Origin: Bacillota bacterium
GTDB taxonomy: Bacteria > Bacillota > Clostridia > Lachnospirales > Lachnospiraceae
Assembly: GCA_023437885.1 (NCBI GenBank)
Contig: JAEZFH010000026.1
Span: forward strand, 1-13,181
Reading direction: 5' to 3'
DNA: 13,181 bases
The position numbers and the translations under genes are program-made. Shown piece by piece: positions 1 through 7,294 of the stretch; position 1 is the stretch's first letter, and each line of letters starts with the position of its first letter. A model generated the notes under the pieces. It saw only the letters and a program-made list of their open reading frames with translations. It was not told where the DNA came from and did no database searches.

Positions 1-320
1 GTTCTCCAGTACGGAGTTTTATCTTCCTCCCTTTGTTCACTGGCCCATGCTGATATGGAAACAAAGATTCCGGCTGTAATGGGGTCCGTGAAGTCAGCAT
101 GATTCATCTTCGCAAAATAGTCCCTGATCTGTCCCACGGTAATGACTTTTCCATAGGGCACCGTCTTCATCACCTTATCGTAGTCAATGGGCGGGGCAAA
201 ATACATCCGCTCACCGCCATATTTTTCGATGCTTTTCTCATCGGCAATCATTTGCACTTTCGGCATATCCTTGTTATTGTGCAGCATTGCATTGAAATCC
301 TTCTTCTGCTCATTCGCCAT
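1..320 (-). CDS. MGMT-family alkyltransferase-like protein, 3' end cut off
   Basis: The 106 codons visible read from ATG at 320 to the window edge, so the C-terminus is missing. Residues 54-69 (VPYGKVITVGQIRDYF) match the start of the DNA-binding winged helix of O6-alkylguanine-DNA alkyltransferases. The next helix (DPITAGIFVSISAWAS) leads to TPYWR at 102-106, where alkyltransferases carry the catalytic PCHR. Tyr-Trp replaces Cys-His, so the protein probably cannot accept an alkyl group. It resembles the alkyltransferase-like (ATL) proteins, which bind O6-alkylguanine and flag it for repair (known for the family; inferred here). A 40-residue N-terminal extension precedes the domain. The start is supported by AAAGGAGGTG about 7 nt upstream. 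The gene diverges from the flippase at 600. Family assignment is fairly sure; the role is inference. Confidence 0.85.
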   Translation of the reverse strand, partial: MANEQKKDFNAMLHNNKDMPKVQMIADEKSIEKYGGERMYFAPPIDYDKVMKTVPYGKVITVGQIRDYFAKMNHADFTDPITAGIFVSISAWASEQREEDKTPYWR

Positions 321-343
321 ATCAGAGCACCTCCTTTGAGTAA

Positions 344-372
344 AGAATAAATTATTTTTGCTCCCCATGCAA
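344..372 (-). promoter_or_regulatory. Candidate promoter of the alkyltransferase-like gene
   Basis: On the minus strand TTGCAT (367-372) and TATTCT (344-349) are separated by 17 bp. Each matches the sigma-A consensus at four of six positions. Transcription would begin about 20 nt before the start codon at 320, leaving room for the AAAGGAGGTG ribosome site and little else. It is a plausible but not strong promoter. Confidence 0.4.
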
Positions 373-509
373 TGAGGCAGTTTATAATTTTATATTTTCC
401 TACCCTTTCATTTGCATGTCCTCTTTACAACTCCATATAGCATTTCATTGGACACAGGAAGCTTAAGAACATATTCCATAGCCACGGAGGTATTTTACGC
501 ATCCTGCCT

Positions 510-537
510 TTGACAAATGGGTGAATAATGGTAAAAT
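510..537 (+). promoter_or_regulatory. Sigma-A-type promoter of the flippase gene
   Basis: A perfect -35 TTGACA (510-515) is followed after 16 bp by TAAAAT (532-537), five of six matches to TATAAT. Transcription should start near 544. The ATG at 528 opens the longest reading frame but lies between the two boxes and so would not be in the mRNA. This supports ATG 600 as the true start of the following gene. Confidence 0.65.
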
Positions 538-599
538 GGTTTCCAGGATATATGCAATTTTTTACACCAAATGAAATTCATAATAAGGATAGAAAAACC

Positions 600-2243
600 A
601 TGCCAGCACTCAATAAAAGGAATAACTTCATTAAACAGGCCGGTATTCTTGCCATTGCAGGTCTTATATGCCGGATGATCGGGATATTGTATCGAAGTCC
701 GTTAACCCAGATTATCGGTGATGAAGGCAATGGCTATTACTCTTCCGCCTACAATATCTACCTCATCATATTACTGGTATCGTCATATAGCATTCCTTCC
801 GCGATCTCCAAGGAAATTGCACAAAAGCTTTCCTTGGGTGAATACAAAAATGCGCAAAGGATCTTTTATTGTGCCCTGCTCTATGTTCTTTTTGTTGGCG
901 GCATCGCCAGCCTTTTAACATACTTATGCGCAGGTTTTCTGGTGGAAAGTAACTCTGCGGCCGTCCTTCGCGTCTTTGCTCCCACCATCTTCTTTTCCGG
1001 ATTCCTGGGCGTATTCCGAGGGTATTTTCAAGCCCGCGCATCCATGACCCAGACTTCCGTATCTCAAATTTTAGAACAGCTTGTGAACGCCATTGTCAGC
1101 ATATTGGCTGCAAATTATTTAATTCAAACGGCTATCAGTGAAACTCCTACAGCAAAAGCAATCTACGGTGCTGCAGGAAGCGCCACCGGAACCGGTTCAG
1201 GTGTTATTCTGGCTCTTATCTTTATGCTGCTGATTTATATATACAACAAAGATATCATACACAAACAGCTCCGCCGGGATGCTACCGGTCAGACGGAATC
1301 CTTCCGCCGAATCATGAGAAGGATATTCCTTACCGTAACGCCCATCCTGTTCAGTACCTTTATCTATAATTTCAGCACCTACCTTAACCAAACCATCTAC
1401 ACCCGGTTCTCCATGGACTGGCTTGGACTGGATCAAACAAAAACAGCCATTTTGTATGGTATTTTCGCCGGTAAAGCAGTCCTGATTTCCAATATCCCCA
1501 TTGCGATAGCCTCGGCTTTATCAGCCGCAATTCTCCCGGCAATTGCAGGTACCTACGCCCAAGGCAACCAAAAAGAGACAAACCGGAAGATTGATATGGC
1601 AATCCGGGCTACTATGATTGTCTCGTTTCCTGCCGCATTCGGGCTCGCAGTGCTTGCGCAGCCAATTGTACAGCTCCTCTTCCCGCAAGGAGAAACTCTT
1701 ATATTGGCAGCCTCCCTGCTAAGATGCCTTAGCATTTCCGTTGTATTCTATTCCTTATCGACCTTATCCAACACAGTGCTGCAGGGAATTGGCAAGGTAA
1801 ACCTGCCGGTTATCAACGCCTTCTGCTCCCTGGTCATACAGACTGCCGTACTGCTGATGGTTTTATTCTGTACGAACCTGGGTCTTTATGGACTGGCAAT
1901 CGCGGCTGCCGCCTACTCCCTGCTTATATGCAGCCTCAACGGATTTTTTATCCGGAAGCATTTGAATTACAGGCAGAATATATCAAAGACCTTTCTGATT
2001 CCCCTGGCGGCATCTGCTGTGATGGGCGCGGCTGCCGTTTTATTCTATTGGGGTGTTTATAAGGCATGCCAAAGTAATGTGATATCCCTTATTTTTTCCA
2101 TTCCCGCTTCTGCTTTCATCTACTTTATACTAATTATGAGGTTGGGTGGTATTACCGAAGACGAACTGGCGGGTCTTCCTGCAGGTAAATTACTGGTTCA
2201 GATAATGAGAAAGCTTCCTTTTTCCCACAAACCAAAAATATAG
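600..2243 (+). CDS. SpoVB/MurJ-like polysaccharide or lipid-linked flippase (MOP superfamily)
   Basis: A 547-residue polytopic membrane protein with about 14 hydrophobic segments, the usual size of the family. The N-terminus shows the hallmark of this group: a hydrophobic first helix ending in CRMIGILYRSPL, then IIGDEGNGYYSSAYNIY and SYSIPSAISKEIAQK. Members move undecaprenyl-linked precursors (lipid II, spore cortex or capsule units) across the cytoplasmic membrane (family knowledge); the substrate here cannot be told from sequence. I chose ATG 600 over the in-frame ATG 528 because 528 lies inside the promoter. AAGGA at 585-589 is a modest ribosome site 10 nt before 600. The gene is monocistronic and converges with the tetR-like gene. 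It could be SpoVB, YtgP/MurJ-like or a Wzx paralogue. Confidence 0.87.
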   Translation: MPALNKRNNFIKQAGILAIAGLICRMIGILYRSPLTQIIGDEGNGYYSSAYNIYLIILLVSSYSIPSAISKEIAQKLSLGEYKNAQRIFYCALLYVLFVGGIASLLTYLCAGFLVESNSAAVLRVFAPTIFFSGFLGVFRGYFQARASMTQTSVSQILEQLVNAIVSILAANYLIQTAISETPTAKAIYGAAGSATGTGSGVILALIFMLLIYIYNKDIIHKQLRRDATGQTESFRRIMRRIFLTVTPILFSTFIYNFSTYLNQTIYTRFSMDWLGLDQTKTAILYGIFAGKAVLISNIPIAIASALSAAILPAIAGTYAQGNQKETNRKIDMAIRATMIVSFPAAFGLAVLAQPIVQLLFPQGETLILAASLLRCLSISVVFYSLSTLSNTVLQGIGKVNLPVINAFCSLVIQTAVLLMVLFCTNLGLYGLAIAAAAYSLLICSLNGFFIRKHLNYRQNISKTFLIPLAASAVMGAAAVLFYWGVYKACQSNVISLIFSIPASAFIYFILIMRLGGITEDELAGLPAGKLLVQIMRKLPFSHKPKI

Positions 2244-2290
2244 ATACTTTTACAAAAGCCGATGCATCGCTGCTCATAAAGTATTATTTT
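2244..2290. terminator. Possible weak terminator between convergent genes
   Basis: Arms ATACTTT (2244-2250) and AAAGTAT (2278-2284) enclose a long loop that contains the perfect palindrome CGATGCATCG (2260-2269), and TATTTT follows. It lies in the 50-bp gap between two genes that end facing each other, so a terminator would be expected. The outer stem is AT-rich and the loop is long, so support is thin. Confidence 0.3.
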
Positions 2291-2293
2291 CCC

Positions 2294-2902
2294 CTATTGC
2301 CCTCTCATCTGCCCATTCAGCTCAATCGAGCTCTTAACTGCCGGTACAATCATCTTAGCGGCATATACCGCCATTTCCTCCGGAGATTGCACACAACTGG
2401 TTTTCAGCCATTTTTGCAAAAGTCCGATGTATCCGTTAATAATAAAGGCATTGAAGTACTCGTATTCCGTCTGACTCATATGTGCTCCGACACTTTTCCA
2501 GGCCACGGAGCATTTTTCATCCACAATAATTTTGATGCGGTCAACAAAGGCCGCATCACCATTGGGCCCAAGCAGGATCTCGCACAGTTCCCGGTTTTCT
2601 GCGCAGATGGAGAAGATATTCACCAGCACCTCCGGCGGCTTTCCGCTTACCGGAGCCTTACTTATCATATGGTCAATGATCGCGTTGAACTCCCGGAAGA
2701 ACTCCTCCTCCACCTTGCTGATCATATCATAAATATCTGCGTAATGAAAATAAAATGTCCCCCGGTTCACGTCCACCAGCTCCGTCAGCTCACGAACCGT
2801 GATACAGGATATGGTCTTTTGGCGCATGAGGCTCAGCAAGCCGTCCAGCAGCTTTTTCTTCGTATTCCGAACGCTCCGGTTATTATCTCCGCTTTTGTTC
2901 AT
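2294..2902 (-). CDS. TetR/AcrR-family transcriptional regulator
   Basis: A 202-residue protein of typical TetR size. The N-terminal helix-turn-helix is clear at about residues 35-56 (TVRELTELVDVNRGTFYFHYADI), the most conserved TetR stretch. The C-terminal part (FIINGYIGLLQKWL) resembles the TetR C-terminal domains often found in Firmicute exporter regulators. The start ATG 2902 has AAGAGGT about 9 nt upstream. The gene diverges from an ABC exporter, and the shared 151-bp region holds repeated operator-like elements at both promoters. It is therefore most likely a ligand-responsive repressor of the exporter and of itself. That is inference from arrangement; the ligand is unknown. Confidence 0.93.
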   Translation of the reverse strand: MNKSGDNNRSVRNTKKKLLDGLLSLMRQKTISCITVRELTELVDVNRGTFYFHYADIYDMISKVEEEFFREFNAIIDHMISKAPVSGKPPEVLVNIFSICAENRELCEILLGPNGDAAFVDRIKIIVDEKCSVAWKSVGAHMSQTEYEYFNAFIINGYIGLLQKWLKTSCVQSPEEMAVYAAKMIVPAVKSSIELNGQMRGQ

Positions 2903-2937
2903 AAAATTTTTACCTCTTATTTTGAATATAATTCGTA

Positions 2938-2959
2938 ATTGTGTTGAAAATTACACAAT
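2938..2959. promoter_or_regulatory. Candidate operator at the ABC exporter promoter
   Basis: ATTGTGT (2938-2944) and ACACAAT (2953-2959) form a perfect 7-bp inverted repeat around an 8-bp spacer, the form usual for TetR operators. It covers a possible plus-strand promoter: TTGAAA (2944-2949), 17-bp spacer, TAAACT (2967-2972). The core 2941-2956 recurs in opposite orientation at 3015-3030. Binding here would block the exporter promoter. Confidence 0.5.
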
Positions 2960-3008
2960 CTGTTGATAAACTGTTGATTGAAATCCTCATCACAATGTAT
3001 TAAGCTTT

Positions 3009-3037
3009 ATTGTAGTTTATTTTTCAACACTTGTCAA
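3009..3037 (-). promoter_or_regulatory. Strong sigma-A promoter of the tetR-like gene, with second operator copy
   Basis: On the minus strand a perfect TTGACA (3032-3037), a 17-bp spacer and TACAAT (3009-3014) form a near-consensus promoter. Transcription would start near 3002 and give a leader of about 100 nt before ATG 2902. The -35 lies inside the 11-bp palindrome ACTTGTCAAGT (3029-3039). The spacer holds the second copy (3030 to 3015 on the minus strand) of the 16-bp element found at 2941-2956, with 14 of 16 positions identical, which suggests autoregulation. Confidence 0.65.
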
Positions 3038-3053
3038 GTTTGGAAGGAGATTT

Positions 3054-3758
3054 ATGGCTTCTTTTGTACGGTTCGAAAATGTGGGAAAGACCTATCATTC
3101 CGGGGATGTTAATGTCAATGCTCTGCATGATGCCAGCTTCGAGATAGAACAGGGCGAGATTTGCATCATTGTCGGTCAGTCAGGAGCCGGCAAGACCACC
3201 CTGCTGAATATTTTAGGAGGTATGGATACGCTGACCTCCGGCAGGGTATTTCTTGATGATACCGAGATTTCTGCCATGGGCAAGCGAAACCTTGCCAATT
3301 ACCGAAGAGGGGACATCGGCTTCGTATTCCAGTTCTATAACCTGATACCGAATCTGACGGCGCTGGAGAATGTAGAAATCGCCTCACAGATGATCAAAAA
3401 TCCCATTCCTGCCGAAACGATCCTTCAGGATGTGGGCCTTGGAGACCGTCTCTCCAACTTTCCCTCACAGCTGTCCGGCGGCGAGCAGCAGCGTGTTTCC
3501 ATTGCCCGTGCGATTGCAAAGAAGCCGAAGCTCCTCCTATGCGATGAGCCCACCGGCGCCTTGGATTACATCACCGGCAAACAGATATTGAAGCTGCTGC
3601 AGGAACAAAGCCGGGAGAACGGTATGACTGTAATAATCATAACCCATAATTCAGCCTTAACCGCCATGGCTGACCGTGTGATCCATATCAAGAACGGCAC
3701 CGTATCATCGGTCCGTAAAAACGAAAAAGTAATGCCGATTGAGGAGATTGAGTGGTAA
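3054..3758 (+). CDS. ABC transporter ATP-binding protein (MacB/LolD-like)
   Basis: A 234-residue nucleotide-binding subunit with every expected motif: Walker A GQSGAGKTT (41-49), Q-loop glutamine near 93, signature LSGGEQQR (140-147), Walker B KLLLCDEP (159-166) followed by TGALD, and H-loop His198. The motifs VGQSGAGKTTLLNILGG and DEPTGALD are typical of the MacB/LolD/FtsE group, which pairs with FtsX-type permeases and drives export or membrane-extraction processes rather than import. AAGGAG (3044-3049) sits about 4 nt before ATG 3054. The stop overlaps the permease start (TAATG at 3756-3760), so the two subunits are translationally coupled and made in proportion. It is probably controlled by the divergent TetR protein. 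Confidence 0.95.
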   Translation: MASFVRFENVGKTYHSGDVNVNALHDASFEIEQGEICIIVGQSGAGKTTLLNILGGMDTLTSGRVFLDDTEISAMGKRNLANYRRGDIGFVFQFYNLIPNLTALENVEIASQMIKNPIPAETILQDVGLGDRLSNFPSQLSGGEQQRVSIARAIAKKPKLLLCDEPTGALDYITGKQILKLLQEQSRENGMTVIIITHNSALTAMADRVIHIKNGTVSSVRKNEKVMPIEEIEW

Positions 3759-6700
3759 TGATGAATTCTGCATGGAACAAAAACAACCGCCGTGAGATTA
3801 AGCGCACCTTGGGACGCTATTTTGCGATTCTTGTAATTACAGCTCTCGGAGTAGGATTTTTCTCCGGACTGAAGATTACCAAAGAAGCAATGATACAGAC
3901 AGGTAATACCTATATTGCAGACAGCAATATGTATGATTACCGTTTATTATCAACCCTGGGATTTACGGACGAGGATGCGGACTATATAAATGAACTGGAT
4001 GGGGTCAGAGCTGCCGAAGGGGCCGTATCTACCGATTTTATCGCAGATTTTAGCGGTCATAAGGATATTATCCTCAAGGCACATTCCATTGCCAAAGACG
4101 TAAACCGGCTAAGCATTCTTGCCGGCAGAAGCCCTGAGGCAAAGAATGAGTGCGTTGTTGATTCCCTCTACTTTACAGAGGAAGATATCGGTAAGACCAT
4201 TACCGTTTCTGCCAGAAATGAGGAGGATACTATCAGCTCCTTTGCTTATGAGGAGTACACCATCGTTGGGTTATGCAACTCCGTTAATTATCTGTACCGC
4301 AGTGACCGGGGTACTACCAAGCTCGCCGGCGGTTTTGTCAATGCTTTCCTCTATATTCCGGAGGACGGTTTTTCTGTGGACTACTATAATGAGATTTATG
4401 TTTCCTTGGATACTCTTAACCGATTGATCTTCAGCAAGGATTATGAGGCTTCCGTATCCGCCATGGAGCAGCCCCTCACGGAGGCGGCAAAGTACCGGGC
4501 AGAGCTTCGTTACCAGACCATTGTAGGGGAGGCGAAGCAAGAGATTGCCGACGCTGAGGGGGATTATAACGCTTCTTATGCAGAGTATCTGACTCAAAAA
4601 GAGGATGCCAAGAAGCAGCTTGAGACTTCCCGGGAGAAGCTGGAGGAGGCAGAGCTTGGAATCAGCAAGAGCGAGAAGTTGTTAGCCGACAGTGAAAAAC
4701 AGTTGGCGGATAACGAGGATAAGTACATCTCCTCGCTGGCGGATTATAACAATTCTAAGAAAGAATACAGGACAAAAAAAGAAGATACCTACCGCACTCT
4801 GGAGAAAGCGCAGAAGGAGCTGGATACCAACCGGTCCAAAATAACTGCTGCCATGGAGCAGATCGAACAAAACGGCGTTATGGACCAGTATAGTAGTTTG
4901 AAGCAATCCGAAGCATCCCTGAATGAGGTTCTTTCTCAACTGACGGATCAAAATAGTGCTGAATATCAGACCTACCGCGCACAACTGGAACAGGTAAAAC
5001 AGGGCCTCGCTCAAATCGAAGCTTCCGGAGCAGTGGCGCAATACCAGGGCCTGAAGGATTCCTTAGCTCAGGTTAATGCCGGGCAGGCCCAGCTTGACAC
5101 ATCAAGAGAGGCTGCCAATACTGAATTTAAGGCTGTGGGAGAACAGCTTACTTCAGCCAAATCACAGCTTCAAACAGCAAAACAAACCTTGGAAAACTAC
5201 AAAGTGCAGATTGCGGACGGTAAAGAAGCATTGTCGGAGGCAAAACAGCAATATGGAGATGGCTTAAAGAAATATAACGATGCCAGGGAAGAAGCTGAAA
5301 CTTCCTTATCGGATGCCGAGGATAAGCTGGCAGATGCACTGGATAAAATCAACAACGCAAAGGATGATGTGAATAACCTCCATAAGCCAACCTGCTATGT
5401 GCTGGACAGAAGCAAGAACGTCGGTTATAGCAGCTTTGAGAATGACTCCTCCGTGGTGGAAGGGATTGCAAAAATATTCCCCCTGTTCTTCTTTCTGGTT
5501 GCCGCTCTGGTCTGCAGCACTACCATGACGAGGATGGTGGATGAACACCGGACTCAAATCGGCACCCTAAAGGCCTTGGGGTACAGCAACGGGTCCATTG
5601 CCTGGAAATATGTCTCCTATGCGGGAAGCGCTGCAATTCTCGGCTGCATCCTGGGATATCTGGCAGGCACCAGATTGTTTCCCTTTGCCATCTGGCAGGC
5701 TTATAAGATGCTCTATAATTTTGCCGAAATCAAATACGTATTCAGCGGATCCCTGGCCCTCCTTACCTTATTGGTAGCCCTGCTCTGCTCGGTAGGCGCC
5801 ACCTATGCCGCCTGCAAAGCAGAACTGTCACAGATGCCGGCAGAGCTGATGCGCCCCAAGGCCCCAAAGGCCGGTAAACGCATCTTCCTTGAACGAATTC
5901 CTGTCCTATGGAAAAGCATCAGCTTTCTTCATAAAGTCTCCATACGTAATATTTTACGGTATAAAAAACGCCTTTTCATGATGGTTCTCGGTACCGGAGG
6001 CTGTACCGCACTGCTTTTAGCCGGCCTGGGGCTAAAGGATTCCATCAGCAATATTGCCGATGATCAATTTGATACGATTATGATGTACGACTACACCATA
6101 TCCTTTCCAGAAGCCCAGATAGAGGAGGAGATGGACCGCTTCCGCGAGGATACCTCCGGCCTGCTCTCCGAGTGCGTGTTCATCGGCACCGACACCTATG
6201 ATTTCACCGATCAGAAGGGAAGCCAAAAAATCAACGTAATTGCCAGCGATGACCCGGATATCACCAAGATCATCGGCCTTCATCTGGACGGTAACACAAT
6301 TCCGTATCCGGACTTTGGCTATGTAGCCATCAATGATCAGCTAGCCAAGGCCGCAGGGATAACAATCGGGGACACCATGACCATCCATCAAAACGGTACG
6401 GAGTCCTATCAGGTTCTCGTCGGAGGAATATTTAAGAACTACGCCTTTCATTACATGTATATGAGCGGAGCCACCTATCGGCAGGTCTTTGGCGAGGAGT
6501 GCTCCTACCAGACGGCATATGCAACCGCCGGTTCCGGCCAGACTTACGATATTGCCGCCAAGCTCATGAAGGACTATGGTGCAGCCAATGTAATCATTAC
6601 CGAAGACACTCGAAATCGTGTGACCAACATGATGAACAGCCTTAACTATATTGTCTGGCTGGTTATCGCCTGCGCCTGCGCCCTTTCCTTCGTGGTTATG

Positions 6701-7042
6701 TATAACCTGAGTAACATCAATATTACAGAACGCAACCGGGAAATTGCTACGATTAAGGTTCTTGGCTTCTTCCCCTTAGAGACCTACAGCTATGTATTCC
6801 GGGAGAACATCGTAATTACCCTCCTTAGTACGGCACTTGGCTTGCCGGCCGGCGTCCTGCTGCACCGTTTTGTCATGGAGCAGATCAAGATTGAAGCCGT
6901 ATCCTTCAACATACAGATCTTTCCCATGAGTTATCTTTATGCTTTGGGTGTAACCCTTGGCTTGACCGCATTGGTTAATTTAATTTTGATCAGAAAAATT
7001 GACCGCATTCATATGGCCGAGTCCCTGAAATCCATAGAATAG
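3758..7042 (+). CDS. FtsX-type ABC transporter permease with large coiled-coil insertion
   Basis: A 1094-residue membrane subunit, partner of the preceding ATPase. It has a first transmembrane helix at about 20-38 and an extracytoplasmic domain. A long charged coiled coil rich in Lys, Glu, Gln and Ala follows at about 243-541. The first FtsX module has helices near 569-594, 623-646 and 664-686. After a further helix near 738-760 and a second extracytoplasmic domain comes the second FtsX module, with helices near 963-987, 1013-1038 and 1056-1078. This makes eight helices in all. Both modules carry the usual ALGYS/VLGFF-type segments (TLKALGYSNGSIAWKYV; TIKVLGFFPLETYSYVF). GTG 3752, ATG 3758 and ATG 3761 are possible starts; I prefer 3758 because it overlaps the upstream stop as TAATG. 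Such exporters handle peptides, antimicrobials or lipids; the substrate is unknown. Confidence 0.93.
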   Translation: MMNSAWNKNNRREIKRTLGRYFAILVITALGVGFFSGLKITKEAMIQTGNTYIADSNMYDYRLLSTLGFTDEDADYINELDGVRAAEGAVSTDFIADFSGHKDIILKAHSIAKDVNRLSILAGRSPEAKNECVVDSLYFTEEDIGKTITVSARNEEDTISSFAYEEYTIVGLCNSVNYLYRSDRGTTKLAGGFVNAFLYIPEDGFSVDYYNEIYVSLDTLNRLIFSKDYEASVSAMEQPLTEAAKYRAELRYQTIVGEAKQEIADAEGDYNASYAEYLTQKEDAKKQLETSREKLEEAELGISKSEKLLADSEKQLADNEDKYISSLADYNNSKKEYRTKKEDTYRTLEKAQKELDTNRSKITAAMEQIEQNGVMDQYSSLKQSEASLNEVLSQLTDQNSAEYQTYRAQLEQVKQGLAQIEASGAVAQYQGLKDSLAQVNAGQAQLDTSREAANTEFKAVGEQLTSAKSQLQTAKQTLENYKVQIADGKEALSEAKQQYGDGLKKYNDAREEAETSLSDAEDKLADALDKINNAKDDVNNLHKPTCYVLDRSKNVGYSSFENDSSVVEGIAKIFPLFFFLVAALVCSTTMTRMVDEHRTQIGTLKALGYSNGSIAWKYVSYAGSAAILGCILGYLAGTRLFPFAIWQAYKMLYNFAEIKYVFSGSLALLTLLVALLCSVGATYAACKAELSQMPAELMRPKAPKAGKRIFLERIPVLWKSISFLHKVSIRNILRYKKRLFMMVLGTGGCTALLLAGLGLKDSISNIADDQFDTIMMYDYTISFPEAQIEEEMDRFREDTSGLLSECVFIGTDTYDFTDQKGSQKINVIASDDPDITKIIGLHLDGNTIPYPDFGYVAINDQLAKAAGITIGDTMTIHQNGTESYQVLVGGIFKNYAFHYMYMSGATYRQVFGEECSYQTAYATAGSGQTYDIAAKLMKDYGAANVIITEDTRNRVTNMMNSLNYIVWLVIACACALSFVVMYNLSNINITERNREIATIKVLGFFPLETYSYVFRENIVITLLSTALGLPAGVLLHRFVMEQIKIEAVSFNIQIFPMSYLYALGVTLGLTALVNLILIRKIDRIHMAESLKSIE
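4859..5095 (+). repeat. Internal protein repeat inside the permease coiled coil
   Basis: Two stretches of about 28 codons, beginning at 4859 (QIEQNGVMDQYSSLKQS...) and 5012 (QIEASGAVAQYQGLKDS...), align without gaps at a period of 51 residues. Shared positions include QIE, G, QY, LK, S and L. They look like an old intragenic duplication that lengthened the coiled coil. The bases have diverged, so this shows mainly at protein level. Confidence 0.55.
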
Positions 7043-7078
7043 AGCATCGGCATATCTGCATTATTCATGCTGCCTTAT

Positions 7079-7105
7079 TGCGGATTCTTCGGAATCCGCA
7101 TTTTT
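7079..7105 (+). terminator. Rho-independent terminator of the ABC exporter operon
   Basis: A perfect 9-bp stem, TGCGGATTC (7079-7087) and GAATCCGCA (7092-7100), closes a stable TTCG tetraloop and is followed by TTTTT (7101-7105). It lies 36 nt after the permease stop, ending that transcript before cdaR. Confidence 0.9.
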
Positions 7106-7161
7106 GATTCATGATACTCAGCGGCAGGGGAATGTGACCGCTCTGACTCAAAGCTTCAGAC

Positions 7162-7234
7162 CGATATATTATCAGGAAATACTGGTTTTTTTTTAATATA
7201 TCGATAAAAAAAATTATTTGTAGTATTATAATAC
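7162..7234 (+). promoter_or_regulatory. cdaR promoter region with long inverted repeat
   Basis: A perfect TATAAT (7227-7232) sits inside the 12-bp palindrome GTATTATAATAC (7223-7234). No good -35 box lies 16-18 bp upstream. A 10-bp inverted repeat, CGATATATTA (7162-7171) and TAATATATCG (7194-7203), with a 22-bp spacer, ends where the -35 should be. This layout suits an activator binding next to polymerase. CdaR activating itself is a reasonable guess, as it does in E. coli, but the site is not proven. Confidence 0.5.
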
Positions 7235-7294
7235 GTATGGGACCGCAGATACAATTTTAAGGTTTATTACCATAAGTTTCGGGAGGTGCGCTCC

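Noticed and set aside
99..350. Open frame of 83 codons on the plus strand
   Set aside because: It lies opposite the alkyltransferase-like gene, whose protein has family motifs and a strong ribosome site; the plus frame has neither.
528..599. N-terminal extension of the flippase
   Set aside because: It falls within the likely promoter and carries no family similarity.
2297..2938. Open frame of 213 codons on the plus strand, opposite the tetR-like gene
   Set aside because: It is the antisense shadow of a clear TetR protein, lacks a recognisable domain and has no good ribosome site.
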